Of a DNA stretch of 64,000 nucleotides, positions 43,424 through 53,500 are shown piece after piece. Numbering within the stretch: the first letter of the stretch is position 1; the number at the start of each line of letters is the position of its first letter. Origin of the DNA: Alicyclobacillus acidiphilus NBRC 100859 (GTDB lineage Bacteria; Bacillota; Bacilli; Alicyclobacillales; Alicyclobacillaceae); NCBI RefSeq assembly GCF_001544355.1, contig NZ_BCQI01000006.1, forward strand, positions 1 through 64,000. The letters run 5' to 3'. The translations under genes and the position numbers were made by a program. The notes under the pieces were generated by a model that worked only from the letters and a program-made list of their open reading frames with translations, was not told the DNA's origin and made no database searches.

Positions 43424-44620
43424 ATGAACGGACGTGACGATATGGAAAGTGTGAATCAACTGGTCCTGCGCGATATCAACAGCGGCTCCATTCTGCGGAC
43501 CATTCGCGATCACGCCCCCATTTCCCGCGCGGACATCGGCGAGCGGCTTGGGCTGGCGCCAAGCACCATATCGGTGATCACGAAGGAATTGCAAGAACGG
43601 AACCTGATTCGCGAATGTGGGCGCGCTTCATCGACTGCGGGACGCCGCAGGGTGCTGCTGGAAATCAATCCATCCGGCGGTCATTTTATTTGTGCGGATC
43701 TCAGCGGATCGCAACTGAACGTAGCGGTGTTGGATCTGTCGTTTCACCTTGTGCAGTCCTGGGATCTCCCGATGGCGGGGCGCAGAGGGGATGCGCTGTA
43801 CGACTATCTGCGAAACGCGCTTCACGTAGCCCGCGACTGGTGTGGAGAGCGGAAACTGGTTGTGTTCAACATCGGGATCGCCACGCCGGGGCTCGTCGAG
43901 CCGGGAACAGGTACCGTCCTCGAGGCCGACAATCTGTCGTGGTACGAGTTTCAACTGCAGGAGCGTCTGCAGCAGGAGTTTGATTGCCCGGTCTGGGTTG
44001 AAAACGATACCAACACCGCCGCGTACGGGGAGTACAGGTACGGGTACGGCAAGGATCAGCACGTTGCCAATCTGATGTACGTCACCATCGGCACCGGCAT
44101 CGGCGCAGGGTTGATCCTGAACGGACAGATGTACGCAGGGTCGGCGGGCATGGCTGGCGAAATTGGGCACGTCGTCGTCGCGATGGACGGCCCCGTTTGC
44201 GTGTGCGGAAACCGTGGATGTGTCGAGTCGATCGCGTCGGCGCAAGCATTGGTCCGAGACTATCGAACCATGGTGAAGTCGCCGGCTGAAGTGGATGTAA
44301 CCATCGACGAAATCATCGATTTGGCCGAGGCGGGGGACCCGGTTGCCAGGTCTCTGGTGGAACGTGCGGGCAGGGCGATTGGCTTGGCGGTCGGCAGCCA
44401 GGTCAATATTCTCAACTTGCACAGCGTGTTGTTTGGTGGTTTGGCCTATCGCGGAACGCTCCTCCTGCAATCGATCCGGAAGGCCATCGATGCAGCCGTT
44501 CTGCCGAATCTGCGTGAACAGTTGGACGTGCGCGAAGCGTCGCTCGGACCGCGCGCGGCGTTGGTGGGGACTGCTTCGTTGAGTCTGGATCGCATGATGA
44601 AGGGGTTTACGTCGGCGTGA
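43424..44620 (+). CDS. ROK family transcriptional regulator (NagC/XylR type)
   Basis: A 398-residue ROK protein with an N-terminal winged helix (SRADIGERLGLAPSTISVITKELQERNLI, about residues 28-58), so a repressor rather than a kinase. The ROK fold follows with ENDTNTAAYGEYRYGYG, IGTGIGAGLILNG and the zinc loop CVCGNRGCVES. Two starts are possible: ATG 43424, which abuts an inverted repeat, and ATG 43442. It is embedded inside the operon, 122 bases after the FAD gene, and may control the downstream FGGY and aldo/keto reductase genes or itself in response to GlcNAc or a heptose. Confidence 0.9.
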   Translation: MNGRDDMESVNQLVLRDINSGSILRTIRDHAPISRADIGERLGLAPSTISVITKELQERNLIRECGRASSTAGRRRVLLEINPSGGHFICADLSGSQLNVAVLDLSFHLVQSWDLPMAGRRGDALYDYLRNALHVARDWCGERKLVVFNIGIATPGLVEPGTGTVLEADNLSWYEFQLQERLQQEFDCPVWVENDTNTAAYGEYRYGYGKDQHVANLMYVTIGTGIGAGLILNGQMYAGSAGMAGEIGHVVVAMDGPVCVCGNRGCVESIASAQALVRDYRTMVKSPAEVDVTIDEIIDLAEAGDPVARSLVERAGRAIGLAVGSQVNILNLHSVLFGGLAYRGTLLLQSIRKAIDAAVLPNLREQLDVREASLGPRAALVGTASLSLDRMMKGFTSA

Positions 44621-44666
44621 TGGGGTCGAATGATCATGCTGATCATGTGACGAGGAGTGACTGGCA

Positions 44667-46034
44667 GTGCTAACCATCGGCTTGGACATTGGGACGACCT
44701 CGCTTTGCGGGCTCGTTTGGGACACAGAATCTGCAAAGATCGTCGCGTGCGTGACGCATCCGAACGACGCCTCGGTGTTGCCGCGCGACGTCGGCGCGAG
44801 CATGCAGGATCCGAATCGGATTGCGGATAGGATGGCAGATCTGCTGCGCAAGTTGCTTCTGAGGTATCCTGGCGCGGGAGCGATTGGGCTGTCAGGGCAG
44901 ATGCACGGAATTGTCTACGTCGATTCCGGCGGACAGGCCGTCAGCCCGCTTTACACGTGGCAGGATGGGCGAGCCAATTGGCCGATGGCTTCCGGTGAAA
45001 CCTATGTTGATTCGCTTCAGAATCTGACAGGGTATGCCATTTCCTCCGGGTTTGGTCTTGCGACGCATTACTACCACGTCATCAACGGTCAAGTCCCCCC
45101 GGCTGCGGCAACCTTCTGCACCATCGCCGATTATGTGGCGATGCGGCTCACGGGTGCGCCTCGCCCTGTGCTGCACCCAACCATGGCGGCGAGTCTTGGC
45201 CTGTTCGACGTTCAAGGCTCGCGCTTTGATGAGGACGCCGGCGTGCGGGCTGGTATCAGCCCGACGATGCTGCCGCCCGTCTGCGCGAAGGGGACGGTGG
45301 TCGGTCGGTACGAAGGATCGATCCCCGTATTCCACGCGATCGGCGACAATCAGGCGAGTTTTTTCGGCGCTGCGCTCGGACGGGAAGAGATCTTGTTGAT
45401 CAACGTTGGCACGGGCGCACAGTTGTCGCTCTTGTCCGCAGACTATCGGCAAGTGGCAGGCTGGGAGACGAGGCCGTTTTTCGACGGTCGGTATTTGCTC
45501 GTGGGCGCCGCGATGAGCGGGGGAAAATCGTACGCGCTTGTCGAGGCGTTTTTTCGAGATGTTCTTCAATTGGCCGGTTCACCTGTGCCAAGTTCACTCT
45601 ACGCTCGAATGGACGAGGCACTCGCTTCCCACCCATTGACGACCACGCTGCAGGTTGAGCCGATGTTCTATGGGTCCCGGAACGACGCGCAAAAGCGGGG
45701 GACGATTGGCAACCTGACGCCTGACAATTTTACCGCGATCGACCTGATGGTCGGCGTGCTTACAGGTATCGTCGACGAACTCCACGAATACTATCAAAAG
45801 CTTCCGCAGGCGTTGAAAGAACAAATTCGGACTATCACCGGCGCCGGAAACGGCATTCGTAAGAACCGACACCTCGTTCGTCTCATCGAACGGCGCTTTG
45901 CCAGCACGGTGACCGTTTCGCCGCACGAAGAGGAAGCGGCCTTCGGCGCCGCGCTGTATGCCGCTGTCTCCGCCAGTGGGTACCCTGGGTTTGGCGAGAT
46001 TGGGATCCAGGAAGATCGTGGTACACTAGAGTAG
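44667..46034 (+). CDS. FGGY family carbohydrate kinase, sedoheptulokinase-like
   Basis: A 455-residue FGGY kinase. The phosphate-1 motif GLDIGTTSLCGLVWD is N-terminal, the SGQMHGIVYVD and LYTWQDGRAN segments resemble sedoheptulokinase, and the FGGY C-terminal ATP motif is ITGAGNGIRKN. It phosphorylates a keto-sugar. With a GmhA-like isomerase in the same operon, a seven-carbon sugar is an attractive substrate, but this rests on resemblance only. The GTG start follows CGAGGAGTGA. It is 46 bases downstream of the ROK regulator and 38 upstream of the aldo/keto reductase. Confidence 0.85.
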   Translation: MLTIGLDIGTTSLCGLVWDTESAKIVACVTHPNDASVLPRDVGASMQDPNRIADRMADLLRKLLLRYPGAGAIGLSGQMHGIVYVDSGGQAVSPLYTWQDGRANWPMASGETYVDSLQNLTGYAISSGFGLATHYYHVINGQVPPAAATFCTIADYVAMRLTGAPRPVLHPTMAASLGLFDVQGSRFDEDAGVRAGISPTMLPPVCAKGTVVGRYEGSIPVFHAIGDNQASFFGAALGREEILLINVGTGAQLSLLSADYRQVAGWETRPFFDGRYLLVGAAMSGGKSYALVEAFFRDVLQLAGSPVPSSLYARMDEALASHPLTTTLQVEPMFYGSRNDAQKRGTIGNLTPDNFTAIDLMVGVLTGIVDELHEYYQKLPQALKEQIRTITGAGNGIRKNRHLVRLIERRFASTVTVSPHEEEAAFGAALYAAVSASGYPGFGEIGIQEDRGTLE

Positions 46035-46072
46035 ACAGTTTCTGCAGCAGACAGTTCGGAGGAGGAGATAGG

Positions 46073-47047
46073 ATGCAGTATCGTCAGTTGGGAACCAGCG
46101 GTCTGAAAGTTTCCGTGCTCGGTTTGGGAACGAACGCCTTCGGCGGACGAGCCGACAAGGCGACATCGATTCGAGTGCTCCATCACGCGGTCGACATGGG
46201 CATCACCTTTATCGATACGGCGAACATCTACACCAACACGCAATCGGAATCGATCATCGGCGAAGCCTTCGAAGGCAGGCGCGACCAGGTCATCCTCGCG
46301 ACCAAGGTCGGCATCAAGAACGGCGATGGACCGAACGACGGCGGATCGTCGCGGCTTCACATCATGCGTGAGGTGGAGAACAGTCTGCGCCGACTGCGGA
46401 CCGACTATATCGATCTCTATCAGATACATACGTTCGATCCGACGACGCCGCTCGAAGAGACGCTGCGCGCGTTGAACGATCTCGTCGTAGCCGGCAAAGT
46501 TCGTTACATCGGCGCATCGAACTACGCGGCTTGGCAGTTGATGAAATCCTTGTCGATCAGCGAACGCTTCTCGCTGGCGAAATACGTGTCGGTGCAGCCG
46601 GGCTATTCGCTGGTGGACCGCGGAATCGAACGCGAACTGGTGCCTTTCTGCGTTTCGGAAGGCATTGGCATAATCCCGTATTTCCCGCTGGCAGGCGGCA
46701 TCCTGACCGGAAAATACGCAGGAGGGGCGAAGCCCGAGGGATCGCTGCTCGACAAAAATCCAAACTTTGCGGCCCGCATGGACGATGCTCGGATGGCCAT
46801 GGGGGATAAGGTGGTTGAAATGGCCAAGGAACTGGGGACCACCGCGACAGCTCTGTCGCTCGCCTGGCTCATGCACCAGCCTGGGGTTAGCACCGTGATC
46901 GCCGGGGCGACGAGGGAGTCGCAGATTGATGACAACCTGCAGGCCGTCGGTCTTGAACTCTCCTCAGACGTGCTGAACGCGCTGGACGAAGCGAGCGAGG
47001 AATTTATCTACGTTCGACCGTTTGGCAGTCAGCCGCGTCGGAAATAG
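46073..47047 (+). CDS. Aldo/keto reductase
   Basis: A 324-residue AKR with the complete tetrad: Asp and Tyr in FIDTANIYTN, Lys in LATKVGI, and His in YQIHTFDPTTPLEETLRAL. The NADP-binding end STVIAGATRESQIDDNL is present. It is the last gene of the eleven-gene run (RBS GGAGGAGGAG). It may reduce a sugar aldehyde or keto-sugar produced by the neighbouring enzymes. It differs clearly from the AKR at 5260 and is closer to the YhdN/IolS-type. Its last 44 bases overlap the 3' end of the convergent EamA gene. Confidence 0.92.
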   Translation: MQYRQLGTSGLKVSVLGLGTNAFGGRADKATSIRVLHHAVDMGITFIDTANIYTNTQSESIIGEAFEGRRDQVILATKVGIKNGDGPNDGGSSRLHIMREVENSLRRLRTDYIDLYQIHTFDPTTPLEETLRALNDLVVAGKVRYIGASNYAAWQLMKSLSISERFSLAKYVSVQPGYSLVDRGIERELVPFCVSEGIGIIPYFPLAGGILTGKYAGGAKPEGSLLDKNPNFAARMDDARMAMGDKVVEMAKELGTTATALSLAWLMHQPGVSTVIAGATRESQIDDNLQAVGLELSSDVLNALDEASEEFIYVRPFGSQPRRK

Positions 47048-47981
47048 TCCCGGTTGCTTTTCGGCCGTTGGACCTGCGTGCTGTACTCATCAGGGCGGTT
47101 CCGCCAAGAATCAATAGGCCGCTGATCCATATGAAATAGGAAGGCGGCGTGCCTAATCCAATCCATTGCATGAGCGCCGTGAACAGGGCCTGCGGGTAGA
47201 AGGTCACGGCGGAACCGATCGCGGCGGGAACCCGGGTCAGTCCGTAGCCATACAGTACGTAGGCGATGACGCTGACAACCACCACGATGTAGCCGAGCTC
47301 TTCCCAGCCATGGCTGGGAAGGGCCGCGATCGCTGCGATCGCGCGGCCCACGCGGCCGGTGACGAGCGCGAAGATCCACAGCAGGACAGCGCCTATTCCA
47401 TTCGTAGCGAGCAATACGTCGAACAAGGGCAGGGCTTGAAACAGCGATTTCGACGTCACTGTGTAGCAGGCGAACGACAATGCCGCCAAAATCGCCAGCG
47501 CGAATCCGAGCGTGGAGCTCTTTCCGCCCCATTGATGCGCCACAAGCAGAATGACGCCGAAAAACGAGACGAGGATCCCTAAGCCATCTCGCAAGGTTAG
47601 CCGTTCGCGAAGGAATATCCAGCCGATGCCTGCGGCAATCAGCGGGGACGTATTGACCAGGAGCAGACTCTCAATTGGCGACAGATATTCCAGCGTGGCA
47701 TACCAGAAAAGTGGATAGAGAACAGACCAACACAACCCGGCGATGCCCAGCTTGATTTGAGTTCCACGGTCCAATTGGCGCAATCGCCCTAGTCGACTTC
47801 GGCTGAACAGCAGAGGCAAGTAGCACAGCGCCCCGAAGGTGAATCGCCAAATCGACAGCGACACTGGCTGCATGTGGGTTTCAAGCGCGCTGGCGGCGAT
47901 AGCGTGGCTTCCCCAGAAGACGCTGACCAGCAACAGTGCGATAAATGGGAAGATGGGGAACAAGCGATTCATTGGCTGCAC
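47004..47981 (-). CDS. DMT superfamily transporter (EamA)
   Basis: A 325-residue membrane protein with ten predicted helices made of two EamA repeats, one beginning FIALLLVSVFWGSHAIAASAL and the second GFALAILAALSFACYTVTSKSL. It exports metabolites or amino acids by a drug/metabolite-transporter mechanism; the substrate is unknown. The GTG start at 47981 follows GGAGAGG at five bases, while ATG 47972 is a longer-spaced alternative. The basic C-terminal tail overlaps the aldo/keto reductase gene by 44 bases on the other strand, which may create antisense pairing of the two messages. Confidence 0.88.
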   Translation of the reverse strand: MQPMNRLFPIFPFIALLLVSVFWGSHAIAASALETHMQPVSLSIWRFTFGALCYLPLLFSRSRLGRLRQLDRGTQIKLGIAGLCWSVLYPLFWYATLEYLSPIESLLLVNTSPLIAAGIGWIFLRERLTLRDGLGILVSFFGVILLVAHQWGGKSSTLGFALAILAALSFACYTVTSKSLFQALPLFDVLLATNGIGAVLLWIFALVTGRVGRAIAAIAALPSHGWEELGYIVVVVSVIAYVLYGYGLTRVPAAIGSAVTFYPQALFTALMQWIGLGTPPSYFIWISGLLILGGTALMSTARRSNGRKATGTISDAADCQTVERR

Positions 47982-48052
47982 ACATACCTCTCCATGGCAG
48001 GATCCGGTTTCCGAATCCCGCCATAGAGTGTATCACGATCTCCGCCCCAGGC

Positions 48053-48739
48053 CTAGTGAGACTGGATTTCCGCCAAGGTCTTCTGATATTGCTTGTTGTA
48101 AATTTGCTGATCTTTTTGGATTTGATCCGGCGTAGGCACTTCTCCCATGACAAATTGCCCAATGTCGCCGACCAAAGAGAGGGCGTCATCCACCGCGACG
48201 GCAACGTCCGCCTGTTCTTCGCCAAGTTGATCTTTGGGTGAAGGATGGTAGTTGTTCCCGGCCAGTTGAAAACTCTTGATGCCGAGCGCCGAAGCGGTTT
48301 GATTGACTTTGGTGAAGAACGATTTGTCGTAGGTTCCTGGTTTCTCGGATCCGTACGCCTTGTAAATCGCGCGATATTCAGCGTTGGCCCAATTGAGCGT
48401 ATTCAGGAGCTGTTTGCGGCTAAGTTGTTTCGGACGTATGACTTTGGCCGCCGTCTGATTACTCGAAATCGCTGTACCGGACGAGACCGTGTTTTCAGTG
48501 GATACAGCGCCCCCTGTCGACGACGGCGACGGCTGTCCCGCGTTCGCCGGTACCAGCAGCCAGCCGACCAACGACAATGCCGCAATCACGCCAAATACAC
48601 TCCCCGACATAACACGTCTGCTGCCACTGGCATAGCCGAACCCGACGAGTCTAGGATTCCACAGTCCAATGCCTAAGCCAATACATCCCAAGATAAAGAC
48701 GATGATCAAAGCAGTAGACAACGCTGACAACAAAATCAT
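48053..48739 (-). CDS. Hypothetical membrane-anchored protein
   Basis: A 228-residue protein with two N-terminal hydrophobic helices (about 5-27 and 47-65). A Ser/Thr/Gly-rich linker (70-100) and a charged helical C-terminal domain rich in Asp, Gln and Lys follow. I recognise no family. The last 130 residues, starting KVIRPKQLSRKQLLNTLNWANAEY, are predicted outside the membrane. The start is ATG 48739, very close to AGGAGAG; the TTG two codons later has better spacing. It is flanked by EamA and the mannanase on the same strand. Confidence 0.6.
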   Translation of the reverse strand: MILLSALSTALIIVFILGCIGLGIGLWNPRLVGFGYASGSRRVMSGSVFGVIAALSLVGWLLVPANAGQPSPSSTGGAVSTENTVSSGTAISSNQTAAKVIRPKQLSRKQLLNTLNWANAEYRAIYKAYGSEKPGTYDKSFFTKVNQTASALGIKSFQLAGNNYHPSPKDQLGEEQADVAVAVDDALSLVGDIGQFVMGEVPTPDQIQKDQQIYNKQYQKTLAEIQSH

Positions 48740-48793
48740 CTCTCCTATCCGAGAACTTCAGGATACACATTTGTTCAATGAGTTGGCCAAGCA

Positions 48794-49741
48794 CTACCGA
48801 GACGCATAGAATGTCCGTACGACAGCTTCCGCAGGTTTGCCGTACATGCAATAGTCGTCGTTTTCGCCCGCCTTGTCCCGTGGATACAGCACAGCGGGCC
48901 AGTCCCACAACATGAACCCGTAAAACCATGCCTCATCTTTCATCGCGTCGAACATGACTTCGTAGAATCGCGCCTGCTCTGCCAAATCGACGACGCCCTC
49001 ATGCGTCCAGTCGTAGGGTACCATGGCCGAACCCGCCCGGCTCGGGCATCCCACTTCCATAAAGAAAATCGGCTTCTGGACGCGCGCCGCCCACTCGCGC
49101 AAGAAAGGAACACGCTCCGCCCACTCTGTGACAGGATAGTAGGCGCTCGTCGAAATGAGGTCCACAGCGTCCCACCAGCGAACTTTCTCTTCCTGGTGGT
49201 GGTTGCAATTGTAGGTGATGGGCCCGTGATACACGGTTCTCACTTTTTCGATGAGCGCCCGCCACTCCGCTTCGCGCCGATCCGATGAGACCATTTCGCA
49301 TCCCACGCAGAACATATCGCAGCCTGTGTCTTGCGCGATTTGCGCGTAGTGGAGAATAAAGCGCTCATAGCTGGAGAACCACTCGGCCCACGATGGTTCA
49401 CCGGGCGCGCTGGCGTCAGGAAAGTCGATGTACGCGCGCCACGTGCCGTCAGAACAGTTGACGACCGGTTTGAGACACACGTTCAGTCCATGGCCCTGTG
49501 CTTCGCGGATGGCCCACACCACTTCGTCGTCGCGCACCATGGTGCCCTCGTTAAACCGAATCTCCGTGGCATGCGGGTGGTCTTGCAGCCCTTGAAACGC
49601 GATGGCGGTCCAATTGATACCCAATTTCGTCATCTCGGCCATCGAATGGGATGCCGTTGGCGTCGCCCATGTGCCGTGACGGCCGACCCATCCCCAGGTC
49701 ATCCCTTTGATATAGTCAAAGCTCGACAATGCCAACCCCAC
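48794..49741 (-). CDS. GH113 endo-beta-1,4-mannanase
   Basis: A 315-residue TIM-barrel hydrolase. The opening KGMTWGWVGRHGTW is the signature of family GH113, founded by the Alicyclobacillus acidocaldarius mannanase of nearly the same length. The likely acid/base Glu is in FCVGCEMVSSD and the nucleophile Glu is in IFFMEVGCPSRAGS. Like the founding enzyme it lacks a signal peptide, so it works on imported manno-oligosaccharides, upstream of the GH2 beta-mannosidase. The start is uncertain: GTG 49741 lies two bases after the VOC stop (TGAGGTG), while later TTG codons or the ATG of KGMTW are alternatives. Confidence 0.85.
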   Translation of the reverse strand: MGLALSSFDYIKGMTWGWVGRHGTWATPTASHSMAEMTKLGINWTAIAFQGLQDHPHATEIRFNEGTMVRDDEVVWAIREAQGHGLNVCLKPVVNCSDGTWRAYIDFPDASAPGEPSWAEWFSSYERFILHYAQIAQDTGCDMFCVGCEMVSSDRREAEWRALIEKVRTVYHGPITYNCNHHQEEKVRWWDAVDLISTSAYYPVTEWAERVPFLREWAARVQKPIFFMEVGCPSRAGSAMVPYDWTHEGVVDLAEQARFYEVMFDAMKDEAWFYGFMLWDWPAVLYPRDKAGENDDYCMYGKPAEAVVRTFYASR

Positions 49742-49742
49742 C

Positions 49743-50195
49743 TCAGTCGTTTTCGAGCAATTCGAAGATCACTTTCATATCGTCCAGCGTATCGATGTAC
49801 GCGTAACGTCCGCCGGTGTATTCACCCTTTTGAATGACGTTCATTCCGCGCTTCTCAAGCACCTGCACAACCGTTTTCATGCCGTTTACGACGAACGCGA
49901 TGTGGTGCGGCCCTTCGCCGTGCGCATCCAGGTATTCGCGCCACGTGCTCGGATGGTGATCCGGTTCAATCAACTCCAGTTGCAACGACCCCATGTTGAA
50001 AAACGCCAATTTTGCCCGAGCTTCCGATGGCTCACCGTGATATTCCGTCTTCGCGACATCGACCCCGTCCGTCCAACTCCACTTGGGCGGCTCCATTCCG
50101 AAAAATTCGGCGTAGGCTTTGCTCGTCGCCTCGATATCGTGAACCAAAATGCCAATTTGCGCGATGACGTTGGTTCCTAATACGCCTTGACTCAT
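49743..50195 (-). CDS. VOC (glyoxalase-like) family protein
   Basis: A 150-residue single VOC domain with two beta-alpha-beta-beta-beta modules. The first is IAQIGILVHDIEATSKAYAEFFGM, with metal-ligand His in the first strand. The second is GEGPHHIAFVVNGMKTVVQVLEKRGM, ending IDTLDDMKVIFELLE. The layout is that of methylmalonyl-CoA epimerase and other metal-dependent isomerases. The specific reaction is unknown; with the mannanase it may be an anomerase or epimerase of a sugar, which is a guess. RBS AAGGAGG precedes the ATG. Its stop overlaps the mannanase start region, so the two are coupled. Confidence 0.85.
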   Translation of the reverse strand: MSQGVLGTNVIAQIGILVHDIEATSKAYAEFFGMEPPKWSWTDGVDVAKTEYHGEPSEARAKLAFFNMGSLQLELIEPDHHPSTWREYLDAHGEGPHHIAFVVNGMKTVVQVLEKRGMNVIQKGEYTGGRYAYIDTLDDMKVIFELLEND

Positions 50196-50522
50196 CCTAT
50201 CTTCCTCCTTGTGTGCGAACGTTTGGCCCTGCGGCCAGCAGCTTCATGAAAGCGGATACTTTCGTCTCGGCGACAAAGCTTCGCCTCGTATCTCTACCTA
50301 ATCATATCATCGTTGCTGGTTTCCAGGAATCCGCGAGGGGCATTTTGTTCTTTCGGCAGAGACGACGTCGTGGATCTGATCGACCCGTTCGTTATTCGGG
50401 TCATTTCGACGCGAGAATTTATAAATATGTACCGAAAAGGGAATGTTTACATATGTTGCCCATCAACGGACAAGCTAACGGTTCCATACGATTGGACACC
50501 GCGCAGGATATCAGGAGGACTT
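50196..50522. other. 327-base intergenic region upstream of the glucan synthase
   Basis: A divergent control region. It is AT-rich around 50415-50455 (TATAAA at 50420-50425 and TACATATG near 50449) but without a -35 hexamer I would trust. The glucan-synthase frame stays open back to 50313, yet that part is not protein-like. Confidence 0.5.
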
Positions 50523-53500
50523 ATGATTCTAAGCGATCTTCAGTTGCAGGCGCAGGCTCGTGAGTTTGCATTGACCGATGAAGTGATCCGTCCACGCCGG
50601 ACGACCTCCGCATTTTGGTCGAATTTCATGGCAGACATCCGCAGTTTGCACGATTTTGCCGAAATGCTGAGCGAACATCGGGCAACGTGCGCGCAACCTG
50701 CGGAGGATTGGCTGTTGGACCATATCGCTTTTCTCGAGACGCAGGCTCAGGTGGTCAAGCGCGAGCGCGTGACGAAACAGTTTGTTCAGATACCGCACTT
50801 GCGCGCCTCGTCGATTCCGAGAGTCTTTGCGCTGTGTGACGATTATTTGGAACATGTGAATGGCCAATATGACGCGAAAACCTTGCTGCTGTATCTTCAG
50901 TCCTACCAACAAGCGGCCATCTTGCATGTCCGCGAGTGCGCCATTCTACCGACCGTCATGCGTATCGCCATTCTCTCGCGTTTGGCCGACGCCATGCGGG
51001 AAGTGCGGCATCGGCACGAAGTTTGCCTCGAGTCGGAACGCATGCTCCAAACCATTGGGGGCAAGGGGATCACCGAGGCACAGGTTCGCCGCGAGATTTA
51101 CCGCCGGATTGGTGGTCGAGCCTTGACGTCTATCGAACTCGTCCATCTTGTGCAACATTTGCGCGAATGGGAGCCCGACATTCGGGTCGTTCGCGAGTGG
51201 CTTCATGGGCATATCGATCACAGTGAATCATCGCTTGAAGCGCTGGTGTCGCTCGAGCATCAACTGCAGTCGGAACTCCAGGTGCGATGTGGCAATCTCG
51301 TGCGGAGTCTGCATCGATTGGAACGGGAACCATGGCGGCCGATATTCACGCAAATTTGCCATGTGGAACAGTTGCTCCAAACAGACGAGCTGGACGAATA
51401 TCCCAAGCTCGATGAATCGAGCCAGGACGTCGTCCGCGACGCAATCGCCCGCGTGGCCCAGCGTCTGGGCGTGCCTGAGACATTGGTCGCTGAATCGGCG
51501 GTCGAGTTGGCGAGGCGCGAACTTCGCACCTGGTCTGGCGAAGGCGTTCCACCTCGCTCGGCGTCCGTCCCCTACTATGCGTTGGATCCTGCGGGACTGC
51601 GGACGCTCCATCGGGAGATTCGCAGGTCGACCGCGCCGGCTCCGCTGCGAGGGACATTCGCGCGTCGCCGCCCCTCCTTGGTCTATTTCGCGAGCGGCAG
51701 CCTCGTCTTGGTGGTTGGCATGATTCTCACGCTCGCGTGGGCGATCGGCGGCTTCGCGGTAAGCGCATGGGGTGTCGTTGGTGCGTTGGCGGCGTTGGCC
51801 TTCCCTGTGAGCGAGTGGGTTTGCACGGTGCTGCACGATGCCATCACCCGGTTTGTCAAACCCGTCCCATTGCTGCGTTATGATTTTTCACGAGGGTTGC
51901 CCGACGCAGCGAAGACGATGGTCGTGCTGCCTGTGATCTGGTCGACGGAGGACGAAGTCGACGAGGCGATGAATCGGCTGCTCGTTCACTACTTGGCGAA
52001 CCGTGAGCACAACATTGGCTTTGCGATCCTCGCGGATTTCGTGGATGGTGAGGAAGCCGTCACTGAGGCGGATCGGGCACTGCTTCAGCGGGCGATCGAT
52101 CGGATCAAGGCCCTGCAAGATGAATATGGCCCAGACAAATTCTATTTGTTCCACCGGGAACGGCGTTTCAATCCTGTTGATCAAGTGTACATGGGCTGGG
52201 AGCGCAAACGCGGAAAACTCGTGGAGTTCGTGGAATTGCTGCGCGGCAAAACCGATACGAGTTTCACGGTGTGCGTTGGCGATCTCGACTGGCTGCGGGA
52301 CGTCCACTACGTGTTCACAGCCGATCTCGATACCAGGCTTCCCTTCGGCGTCGTCGCGCGTCTCGCTGGCACCATGCACCTCCCATACAACCGGCCGCGG
52401 CTGAATCGGGAAGGTTCGCGCGTGATCGAAGGCTACGGCGTCTTGCAGCCAACCTTGAGCGTCACCTACGAGTCGACGGAGAAATCGCGGTTTGCCTCGC
52501 TTTGGGCGGGCGATCTCGGCATCGATCCATACGCCTTCGCCGTCTCCAATCCGTATCAGGACCTGTTTGGCCAGGCCGTGTTCGTCGGCAAGGGCATTTT
52601 CGACGTGGACGCCTTCGCCAGCACGCTCGTCGATCGCATTCCTGAAAACCACGTGCTCAGCCACGACATTCTGGAGGGTGGCTTTCTGCGCGCAGGGCTG
52701 GTGGCGGACGTCGAGGTCGTCGAAGAGCAGCCGACGACGGTCTATGCCTACCAACGCCGGGCGCATCGTTGGATTCGCGGCGATTGGCAGCTTCTGCAGT
52801 GGATCGGGCGGGCCTGTCGCGACAGGCGCGGACAGCGTCGCCCCGTCGATCTCTGCGGTGTCGTGCGCTGGCATATTGTCGATCACGTTCGGCGAAGCCT
52901 CCTGCCGCCCGCCTTGCTCGTCGTCGTTTGGCTCGGGGCTTTGCACGTGCTGCCAGGGCGCACCGCCGTCTGGTCGTGGATCGTGCTCCTGACCATGTTC
53001 GCGCCCTTCATCCAAACGTGCGCGGGCGGCGTGCTGGAACGGGACATCGACGTGCGTCGCGCGGCGACGGTGTTTGCGCAAAACCTGATCCAACTGCTGC
53101 TTTTGCCGTTTACGGCCGCGATTGCGGTGGATGCCGCCATTCGCACGCTCTACCGCATGCTGGTCAGCCGGCGAAGGCTGCTCGAGTGGGTGCCTTCCGC
53201 GCAAATGGAGCGGTTTAGCGGCAGTACGACGGTGATGTACGGTCCCCTCGGCGTCGTTGTCTTGCTTGCCATCGCGGTGTCCACATGGGCGGTCGGCGGG
53301 GCGGCTTCGATCATCGTCGGCAGTTGCGCGTTTGTCGTGTGTGTCATCGTGTTTCCCGTGATCCGATGGCTGAATCGGGCGCCTTCTCCAGAGACGGATA
53401 CGTGGGTAGAAGCGCATCAATCCGTGCTGGCCGATTGGGTCCGCGACATTTGGGCGTTCTACGAACGGTATGTGACGGCCGAGGAGTCGTGGATTCCGCC

